From Pseudomonadota bacterium (GTDB lineage: Bacteria; Pseudomonadota; Gammaproteobacteria; Steroidobacterales; Steroidobacteraceae), in contig JAJXWE010000125.1 of the NCBI GenBank assembly GCA_021781775.1, positions 1 to 5,880 of the forward strand: 5,880 nt of DNA, given 5' to 3'. Below, piece by piece: positions 1 to 5,880 of the stretch. Every line of letters starts with the position of its first letter. Within the stretch, counting starts at the first letter, position 1. The notes beneath the pieces are model-generated. The model ran no database searches. It was not told where the DNA came from and saw only the letters and a program-made list of their open reading frames with translations. Made by a program: the position numbers and the translations under genes.

Positions 1-1509
<1,509 letters not shown>

Positions 1510-1517
1510 GGCTCAGA

Positions 1518-1521
1518 CCTT
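1518..1521 (-). promoter_or_regulatory. glmS ribosome binding site
   Basis: AAGG on the minus strand, 8 nt upstream of the glmS ATG. It is a moderate but well-spaced Shine-Dalgarno sequence and supports the start at 1509. Confidence 0.65.
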
Positions 1522-1534
1522 GGATACCCGGAAG

Positions 1535-1578
1535 GGGCAGACAGTTTGCCTGAAGTGCCCGCTGCGGGGCAGAAGCGG
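1535..1578 (-). other. Alternative stem-loops in the glmS leader
   Basis: In the transcript sense (minus strand), GGGCA (1560-1556) can pair with upstream TGCCC (1571-1567; 6-nt loop) or with downstream TGCCC (1539-1535). The downstream hairpin has an extra inner CAG/CTG stem (1542-1544 with 1550-1552). The two pairings exclude each other. A further CCGCT/AGCGG pair (1559-1563 with 1574-1578) overlaps both. The octamer GGGGCAGA occurs twice on the plus strand (1534-1541 and 1566-1573). The Shine-Dalgarno at 1518-1521 is outside these stems. Five-base stems are common by chance in G/C-rich DNA, so function is unproven. Confidence 0.25.
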
Positions 1579-1675
1579 CGCACAGTTCGCACGACCGCCC
1601 CGCCAGCAAGGGCACCGGCGAACAGGCGGGCTCAACGCGGACATAAGATGAAACACGAGTTTGCCGCTTTTCATT

Positions 1676-1681
1676 GATAAT
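1676..1681 (+). promoter_or_regulatory. Possible -10 element for the CHAD gene
   Basis: GATAAT matches the sigma-70 consensus TATAAT at five of six positions and lies in the A/T-rich core. No good -35 hexamer sits 16-18 bp upstream. If used, it would give a 5' leader of about 70 nt before the GTG start. Tentative. Confidence 0.25.
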
Positions 1682-1756
1682 TCGTCGTAGATAGACGCAC
1701 GTTTATGGCGATTTCGGTCATTGCGGATGGCGCCTGCGAGGCATGGGTCCTAGCCT

Positions 1757-2647
1757 GTGCCGGTGATCGCGAAATCCCGCGCTCCTTTGCCCGTACCACC
1801 CGACGTTCGGCATCTTGCGCGCCGGAGCCTGGCTGATGCGAGCGGGTGGCTGGAGGCTCCCCGGCTTTCGGACCGGGCGGTGCACGCGGTCCGCAAGGAG
1901 CTGAAGCGGACGCGGGCCATGCTTCGGCTGATGCGTGCCGGGCTCGGAGAGCGGGCCTATCGTCGCGATAACGCTGAGCTGCGCGACGTCGCGCGCTCCC
2001 TGAGTGGGGTGCGCGACAGCCGGGTGCTGCTCGATACGCTGCAGGGTCTGTCCCGGCATCGCGACGGCGGCGCCTCGGGCGCGGGCCGGGCCGACCTGTG
2101 CAAGCAGCTGCGGTGTGAACATGCGTGCGCGCGTCGCCTCCTGCATGACGAGGCGGCGGCCGTAGAGCAGGCGCGTCCCGTCCTGCGCGCCGTGAGGGAC
2201 CGCCTGGCCTCAGGGGACGCCGGGGGTTACCGCTGGCCCGTGCTTGAGACCGGACTCAGACGCGTCTATGCACGGGCGCGCCACGCGCTCCGGCGCGTTC
2301 GGACACGGCCGTCGACCGAGAATCTCCACGAGCTGCGCAAGCAGACGAAGTATCTGTGGCACCAGCTGCAGGCCCTCGCCCCGCCGCGCGACCGTCGCAA
2401 CGGCGCGTGCATCGAGGCAACCCATCGTCTCTCCGACCTGCTCGGCGATGACCACAATCTCACCGTGCTGCGCCACAAGGCGCTCGAAGCGCCCCTGAAG
2501 CCCGGTGCGCGGCAGCGGTTGTTGGCGCGGATCGATGCGGAACGTGCGCGCCGGATCCGTCAGGCATTGGCCCTGGCGTCGCGGACGTTCCGCGATCCGC
2601 CAGCGGTGTTTTCGGCCCGGGTGATGCACCGGGCCGCCCGGGACTGA
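1757..2647 (+). CDS. Stand-alone CHAD-domain protein, probable polyphosphate-binding
   Basis: A 296-residue, strongly Arg-rich, soluble-looking protein with no signal peptide or membrane segment. The characteristic CHAD repeats are all visible: VHAVRKELKRTRAMLRLMR (42-60), then LRDVARSLSGVRDSRVLLDTL (75-95, matching the family's L-x-R-D pattern), LHELRKQTKYLWHQLQAL (190-207) and LSDLLGDDHNL (225-235). Conserved His candidates are H43, H191 and H233. CHAD domains are known to bind polyphosphate through basic helical surfaces; the role of this protein is not established. There is no CYTH (triphosphatase) domain, unlike E. coli YgiF. The start is a GTG: a stop (TAG, 1751-1753) lies just upstream in frame, so 1757 is the earliest start, with GTG at 1763 or TTG at 1787 as alternatives. 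No strong Shine-Dalgarno is present (GGGT at 1745-1748 is the best). The gene is divergent from glmS and convergent with glmU, with 17 bp between stops. A cluster with three Cys and one His lies at 115-124. Confidence 0.9.
   Translation: MPVIAKSRAPLPVPPDVRHLARRSLADASGWLEAPRLSDRAVHAVRKELKRTRAMLRLMRAGLGERAYRRDNAELRDVARSLSGVRDSRVLLDTLQGLSRHRDGGASGAGRADLCKQLRCEHACARRLLHDEAAAVEQARPVLRAVRDRLASGDAGGYRWPVLETGLRRVYARARHALRRVRTRPSTENLHELRKQTKYLWHQLQALAPPRDRRNGACIEATHRLSDLLGDDHNLTVLRHKALEAPLKPGARQRLLARIDAERARRIRQALALASRTFRDPPAVFSARVMHRAARD
2613..2636. repeat. Perfect 8-bp inverted repeat at the 3' end of the CHAD gene
   Basis: CGGCCCGG (2613-2620) and CCGGGCCG (2629-2636) form an all-G/C 8-bp stem with an 8-nt loop, inside codons 286-294 of the CHAD gene. 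No T-run follows on either strand, so it is not a standard intrinsic terminator. It could stabilise the mRNA 3' end, or simply reflect G/C-rich coding sequence. Confidence 0.45.
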
Positions 2648-2673
2648 GGTCCGCGGGCGCAGCGCTATTTTTT
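2635..2673 (+). terminator. Weak candidate terminator for the CHAD gene
   Basis: CGCCC (2635-2639) pairs with GGGCG (2655-2659), and GGAC (2641-2644) with GTCC (2649-2652), around a TGAG loop that contains the stop codon. This gives nine pairs with a small internal loop. Six T residues follow at 2668-2673, but only after 8 nt, which is farther than in typical Rho-independent terminators. The T-run is also the end of glmU read on the other strand (two Lys codons). In the glmU direction no T-run follows this hairpin. Confidence 0.3.
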
Positions 2674-4053
2674 CGGCTTGACCGGCCGCTGCCAGCCCTC
2701 GAGGGTGACCTGGCGCGCACGGGCGATGGTGAGCTTGCCCGCCGGCACTTCCCGGGTGACGGTCGAGCCGGCAGCGATGGTCGCACCCTCGCCCACCGTG
2801 ATCGGTGCGACCAGCACGCTGTTGGAGCCCGTGTGTGCTCCGGCACCGATGTGGGTGCGGTGTTTGTTGGCGCCATCGTAGTTCGCAATGATGGTTCCCG
2901 CGCCGACATTGACCCGGGCGCCAACTTCGGCATCGCCCACGTAGGACAGGTGGTTCGCCTTGGACTCCTCACCGAGGGTTGAGTTTTTCACTTCGACGAA
3001 GTTGCCGATGTGCACGCCGTCAGCGAGGCGCGTGGTCGGTCGCACGCGCGAGAATGGTCCGATGCGGGCCTCTGCGCCGACGACGGCTCCGTCGAGCACC
3101 GAGTACGGAAACAGCTCGGTGTCATCGCCGATCTCGCTGTCGCGCACGATGCACCCGGCACCGATGCGCACCCGGTCGCCGAGGACGACGCGTCCTTCGA
3201 GAATCACGTTCACGTCGAGAGAAACGTCCTGTCCGTGCATCACCTCGCCGCGCACGTCGAGCCGCAGCGGGTCGGCGACCGTGACGCCAGCGCGCATCAA
3301 CTCGAGTGCGGCGTTGCGTCGCAAGACGGCCTCCAGCTCGGCGAGCTGTATCTTGTCGTTGACACCGAGTGCCTCAATGGGATCAGCGAGCTGCACCGGC
3401 GTGACGGCCACACCCGAGCGGACCGCCAGCCCGATGACATCCGTAAGGTAGTACTCGCGCTGCGCATTGTCGTTGCACAGGCTGGCAAGCCAGCTCTTCA
3501 GGCGGCCGGCGGGCGCCGCCAGCACGCCGGTGTTGCACTCGCCGATGCGCAGCTCCTCGCTGGAGGCGTCCTTCTGCTCCACGATGCGCGCCACCTTGCC
3601 GGTCGCATCGCGCACGATCCGACCGTAGCCGCCCGGATCGCCGGGCCGCATGGTGAGCAGCGCCAGCTCGCCGCCGGCGGCGATGTCGACCAGGCGTGCG
3701 AGCGTGGCCGGGCGCAGCAGCGGCACGTCGCCGTAGAGCACGAGCACGACCTCGCCATCGGCTATGTGGGGCGCTGCCTGCTGCAGAGCGTGTCCGGTAC
3801 CGAGCTGCTCGGCCTGGTGGACCCAATTGAGCGCCGGATCGGTAAACACGGCGCGGACCTGCTCTCCGCCGTGGCCATGAACGATGTGAATCCGCGCCGG
3901 CGCGAGCGCCCGGGCGGCGGCAATGACGTGTGCGAGCAAGGGGCGTGCGGCGAGCGGCTGCAGCACCTTCGGCAGGCGCGACTTCATACGCTTGCCCTCG
4001 CCTGCGGCCAGGATCACCACCGACAGCGGCGGTGCGGAAGCTGATGTGTTCAT
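2665..4053 (-). CDS. glmU: Bifunctional N-acetylglucosamine-1-phosphate uridyltransferase / glucosamine-1-phosphate acetyltransferase
   Basis: Cytoplasmic enzyme that acetylates glucosamine-1-phosphate from acetyl-CoA and then transfers UMP from UTP, giving UDP-GlcNAc for peptidoglycan and lipopolysaccharide. At 462 residues it matches the family (456 in E. coli). The N-terminal uridyltransferase domain (about 1-235) has LAAGEGKRM (15-23) with Arg22, Lys29, QLGTGHA (83-89), YGD with metal ligand Asp109, Asn174 and Asn232. After a linker, the C-terminal left-handed beta-helix of hexapeptide repeats (about 257-462) carries Arg338, Lys356, the catalytic His368, Tyr371, Asn382, Asn391, Ser410 and Arg445, all at positions equivalent to E. 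coli active-site residues. The protein appears intact and fully active. The ATG start leaves ten residues before SVVILAAG, close to E. coli. There is no clear Shine-Dalgarno, and a hairpin ends about 9 nt upstream. It lies 37 bp after atpC, probably in the same transcript. Confidence 0.98.
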   Translation of the reverse strand: MNTSASAPPLSVVILAAGEGKRMKSRLPKVLQPLAARPLLAHVIAAARALAPARIHIVHGHGGEQVRAVFTDPALNWVHQAEQLGTGHALQQAAPHIADGEVVLVLYGDVPLLRPATLARLVDIAAGGELALLTMRPGDPGGYGRIVRDATGKVARIVEQKDASSEELRIGECNTGVLAAPAGRLKSWLASLCNDNAQREYYLTDVIGLAVRSGVAVTPVQLADPIEALGVNDKIQLAELEAVLRRNAALELMRAGVTVADPLRLDVRGEVMHGQDVSLDVNVILEGRVVLGDRVRIGAGCIVRDSEIGDDTELFPYSVLDGAVVGAEARIGPFSRVRPTTRLADGVHIGNFVEVKNSTLGEESKANHLSYVGDAEVGARVNVGAGTIIANYDGANKHRTHIGAGAHTGSNSVLVAPITVGEGATIAAGSTVTREVPAGKLTIARARQVTLEGWQRPVKPKK

Positions 4054-4062
4054 GCGCCGATT

Positions 4063-4079
4063 ATGCCGTGAGCCGGCAT
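4063..4079 (-). other. Hairpin between atpC and glmU
   Basis: A perfect 6-bp inverted repeat, ATGCCG and CGGCAT, with a 5-nt loop lies in the 37-bp gap. Read along the transcript it ends 9 nt before the glmU ATG and no T-run follows, so it is not an intrinsic terminator. It occupies the place where a ribosome binding site would be expected and could affect glmU translation or mRNA processing at the end of the atp operon. Confidence 0.4.
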
Positions 4080-4090
4080 GCGGCGTGCCG

Positions 4091-4519
4091 TCAGCCGCGC
4101 ACTTTGCGCAGCCGCTGGATGATCTTCAGCTGCGCGGCGGCGCGCGCCAGTTCCGCCAGCGCCTCGGCCTGCGAGATATGGTCGGTGCGGTCCCGCAGGG
4201 CCTCCTCGGCACGCTGCTTGGCGGCGAGCGCCGCCGCCTCGTCGAGATCCTTGGCGCGCTGCGCCGTGTCGGCGAGCACCGTGACCCGGTGGGGCTGGAC
4301 CTCGATCGCACCGCCGCCGACGAAGAACAGCTGCTCGGCGCCCTCGGGCGTCTGCACCCGCACCTCGCCGGGCTTGAGCATCGAGAGCAGCGGCGCGTGC
4401 CGTGGGGCCACGCCGATCTCACCCTGAGAGGCCGGTGCGAACACCATGGTCGCAAGCCCCGAGAAGATCTCGCCCTCGGCGCTGACGATGTCGACGTGAA
4501 TGGTGTGCGGTTCGGCCAT
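4091..4519 (-). CDS. atpC: F1Fo ATP synthase subunit epsilon
   Basis: The epsilon subunit sits in the central stalk of F1, couples rotation with gamma and the c-ring, and can inhibit ATP hydrolysis through its C-terminal helices. At 142 residues it is the usual size (139 in E. coli). The N-terminal beta-sandwich (about 1-88) starts IHVDIVSAEGEIFSG and holds the family signature GVAPRHAPLLSMLKPGEVRV (36-55), followed by GGGAIEVQPHRVTVLADTA (67-85). The Ala/Glu/Arg-rich C-terminal part (about 90-138) forms the two-helix hairpin and ends in QLKIIQRLRKVRG. The start is supported by a strong ribosome binding site overlapping the atpD stop codon, which suggests translational coupling. It is the last atp gene, before glmU. 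Confidence 0.97.
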   Translation of the reverse strand: MAEPHTIHVDIVSAEGEIFSGLATMVFAPASQGEIGVAPRHAPLLSMLKPGEVRVQTPEGAEQLFFVGGGAIEVQPHRVTVLADTAQRAKDLDEAAALAAKQRAEEALRDRTDHISQAEALAELARAAAQLKIIQRLRKVRG

Positions 4520-4524
4520 GGCGG

Positions 4525-4531
4525 CTCTCCT
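4525..4531 (-). promoter_or_regulatory. atpC ribosome binding site overlapping the atpD stop
   Basis: AGGAGAG on the minus strand overlaps the TAG stop of atpD (4530-4532) and sits 5 nt before the atpC ATG. Ribosomes finishing atpD would uncover or reuse this site. Confidence 0.8.
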
Positions 4532-5880
4532 ACTGCAGCGACTTCGCCTTGGCGACAGCCTCGTCGATGCTGCCTACCATGTAGAAGGCCTGCTCGGGCA
4601 GATGATCGAATTCGCCGCTGATGATGCCCTTGAAGCCGCGGATGGTCTCGGCAAGCGGCACGATCTTGCCGTCCTGGCCGGTGAACACCTTGGCGACGTT
4701 GAACGGCTGGGACAGGAAGCGCTGCACCTTGCGCGCCCGGAACACCGTGAGTTTGTCCTCCTCGGACAGCTCGTCCATGCCGAGGATGGCGATGATGTCC
4801 TGCAGCTCCTTGTAGCGCTGCAGCACGGCCTGCACGCCGCGCGCGGTGTTGTAGTGCTCCTCGCCGACCACGAGCGGGTCGAGCTGGCGGCTGGTCGAAT
4901 CCAGCGGATCGACCGCCGGATAGATGCCGAGCGAGGCGATCTGCCGCGAGAGCACGACCGTCGCATCGAGGTGCGCGAAGGTGGTCGCCGGCGAGGGGTC
5001 GGTCAGGTCGTCCGCGGGCACGTACACCGCCTGGATGGAGGTGATCGAGCCGGTCTTGGTGGAGGTGATGCGTTCCTGCAGCACGCCCATTTCCTCGGCG
5101 AGCGTCGGCTGGTAGCCCACCGCCGAGGGCATGCGCCCGAGCAGCGCGGACACCTCTGTGCCAGCGAGGGTGTAACGGTAGATGTTGTCGATGAACAGCA
5201 GCACGTCGCGGCCTTTGCCACCGTCCTCGCGCACCTCGTCGCGGAAGTGCTCGGCCATGGTGAGCCCGGTGAGCGCCACGCGCAGGCGGTTGCCCGGTGG
5301 CTCGTTCATCTGCCCGTACACCATGGCCACCTTGGAGTTGGACAACTCCTGGGGGTCGATGACGCCCGACTCGATCATCTCGTGGTAGAAGTCGTTGCCT
5401 TCGCGGGTACGCTCGCCGACGCCGGCGAACACCGACAGTCCGCTGTACTGCTTGGCGATGTTGTTGATCAGCTCGAGCATGTTGACGGTCTTGCCGACGC
5501 CGGCGCCACCGAACAGGCCGACCTTGCCGCCCTTGGCGAACGGCACCAGCAGGTCGATGACCTTGATGCCCGTAACCAGCAGCTCCTGCCCGCCGGCCTG
5601 GTCTTCGAAGGACGGTGGCGCGCGGTGAATCGGCAGCGTCTGCTCGGACTTGACCGGTCCGCGGTTGTCCTGCGGCGCACCGAGCACGTCCATGATCCGC
5701 CCGAGAGTGCCCTTGCCGACCGGCACGTTGATCGGCTTGCCGGTCGCGACGACCGCGAGGCCACGCTTGAGACCCTCGGAGGGTCCCATGGCGATGGTGC
5801 GCACGATGCCGTCGCCGAGTTCCTGCTGGACCTCGAGCGTCAGATCGACGTCTTTGAGCTTCAGCGCGTCGTAGACGCGC
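4530..5880 (-). CDS. atpD: F1Fo ATP synthase subunit beta, 5' end cut by window edge
   Basis: The catalytic subunit of the F1 head, making ATP from ADP and phosphate at the inner membrane. The frame is open to the right edge: 449 complete codons are visible, starting RVYDALKLKDVDLTLEVQQE. The GTG at 5804 is an internal Val, not the start. By alignment from memory with E. coli (460 residues), about 25 N-terminal residues are missing. Counting from the first full codon: Walker A GGAGVGKT at 124-131 (Lys130), catalytic GERTREGND at 155-163 (Glu156, Arg157), Walker B DVLLFIDN at 225-232 (Asp231), nucleotide-site Tyr320 in LGIYPAVDP, and DELSEED at 369-375. Two segments of seven residues are extra relative to E. 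coli: PQELSNS (176-182) and VREDGGK (216-222). All catalytic residues are kept. atpC follows after 10 bp. Confidence 0.98.
   Translation of the reverse strand, partial: RVYDALKLKDVDLTLEVQQELGDGIVRTIAMGPSEGLKRGLAVVATGKPINVPVGKGTLGRIMDVLGAPQDNRGPVKSEQTLPIHRAPPSFEDQAGGQELLVTGIKVIDLLVPFAKGGKVGLFGGAGVGKTVNMLELINNIAKQYSGLSVFAGVGERTREGNDFYHEMIESGVIDPQELSNSKVAMVYGQMNEPPGNRLRVALTGLTMAEHFRDEVREDGGKGRDVLLFIDNIYRYTLAGTEVSALLGRMPSAVGYQPTLAEEMGVLQERITSTKTGSITSIQAVYVPADDLTDPSPATTFAHLDATVVLSRQIASLGIYPAVDPLDSTSRQLDPLVVGEEHYNTARGVQAVLQRYKELQDIIAILGMDELSEEDKLTVFRARKVQRFLSQPFNVAKVFTGQDGKIVPLAETIRGFKGIISGEFDHLPEQAFYMVGSIDEAVAKAKSLQ
5334..5349. repeat. Perfect 7-bp inverted repeat inside atpD
   Basis: GGAGTTG and CAACTCC are separated by only two bases. 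The palindrome falls within the codons for the PQELSNS loop extension of AtpD. It may be chance, or a trace of how the loop changed length. Confidence 0.4.

Larger units (their letters stand above)
1510..1756. promoter_or_regulatory. Divergent intergenic region between glmS and the CHAD gene
   Basis: This 247-bp gap must serve both divergent genes. The core at about 1641-1710 is clearly richer in A/T than its surroundings, as expected for promoters in a high-GC genome. The part nearest glmS (1510-1640) is G/C-rich and would form the glmS 5' leader. On the plus strand the best -10-like hexamer is GATAAT at 1676-1681. On the minus strand I found only weak four-of-six -10 matches (for example CATAAA around 1703-1708) without a matching -35. 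No recognised operator, riboswitch or RNA gene is visible. That the region holds the glmS promoter is inference from gene orientation. Confidence 0.6.

Noticed and set aside
1510..1640. A glmS ribozyme-riboswitch in the glmS leader
   Set aside because: That ribozyme is known mainly from Firmicutes, and I could not recognise its conserved core or pseudoknots in this short G/C-rich leader.
1648..1677. A nine-codon ORF (MKHEFAAFH) upstream of the CHAD gene
   Set aside because: No ribosome binding site, and such short frames are expected by chance. It also overlaps the likely promoter core.
1757..2647. CHAD gene as a recent mobile insertion
   Set aside because: No terminal inverted repeats, target-site duplication, integrase or composition break could be seen at its borders.
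3010..4044. A 344-codon open frame on the plus strand, antisense to glmU
   Set aside because: It lies wholly opposite glmU, whose active-site residues are all intact. The translation resembles no family I know, and long antisense frames are common in G/C-rich genes.
3923..4621. A 232-codon plus-strand frame across glmU, atpC and atpD
   Set aside because: It is antisense to three firmly identified genes, with no family resemblance or ribosome binding site.
5802..5804. GTG at 5804 as the atpD start
   Set aside because: The frame continues upstream to the window edge with typical AtpD N-terminal sequence, so this is an internal Val codon.

Overview
The window looks like ordinary core chromosome from a high-GC gammaproteobacterium. 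I infer this from the gene order atpD-atpC-glmU...glmS, which is classic for that class, from the close match of the AtpD, AtpC, GlmU and GlmS sequences to their E. coli counterparts, and from a strong G/C bias throughout. The genus cannot be fixed from the sequence alone. AtpD carries two loop extensions relative to E. coli, including an acidic/Gly-rich one before Walker B, so enterics are unlikely.

Layout, right to left along the minus strand: the end of the F1Fo ATP synthase operon (atpD, 5' end cut by the window edge, then atpC 10 bp downstream); glmU after a 37-bp gap that holds a small hairpin; and, after an interruption, glmS (3' end cut by the left edge, about 106 residues missing). 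GlmS makes glucosamine-6-phosphate. GlmU carries out the last two steps to UDP-GlcNAc, the precursor of peptidoglycan and lipopolysaccharide. GlmM, the mutase between them, is not here.

The interruption is the one accessory-looking feature. A complete stand-alone CHAD-domain gene (1757-2647, plus strand) lies between glmU and glmS in the opposite orientation. It converges on glmU with 17 bp between stop codons and diverges from glmS across a 247-bp intergenic region. It therefore separates two genes that are usually adjacent, and glmS probably needs its own promoter here. CHAD domains are known as polyphosphate-binding helical domains, so a link to phosphate or energy state is conceivable, but that is inference.

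The intergenic region 1510-1756 has a relatively A/T-rich core (about 1641-1710) likely to hold the divergent promoters, and a G/C-rich glmS leader with two mutually exclusive short stem-loops. I found no RNA genes, insertion sequences, CRISPR arrays or attachment sites. I see no convincing new multi-gene system; the points most worth checking are the inserted CHAD gene, its tightly packed convergent end with glmU, and the glmS leader.
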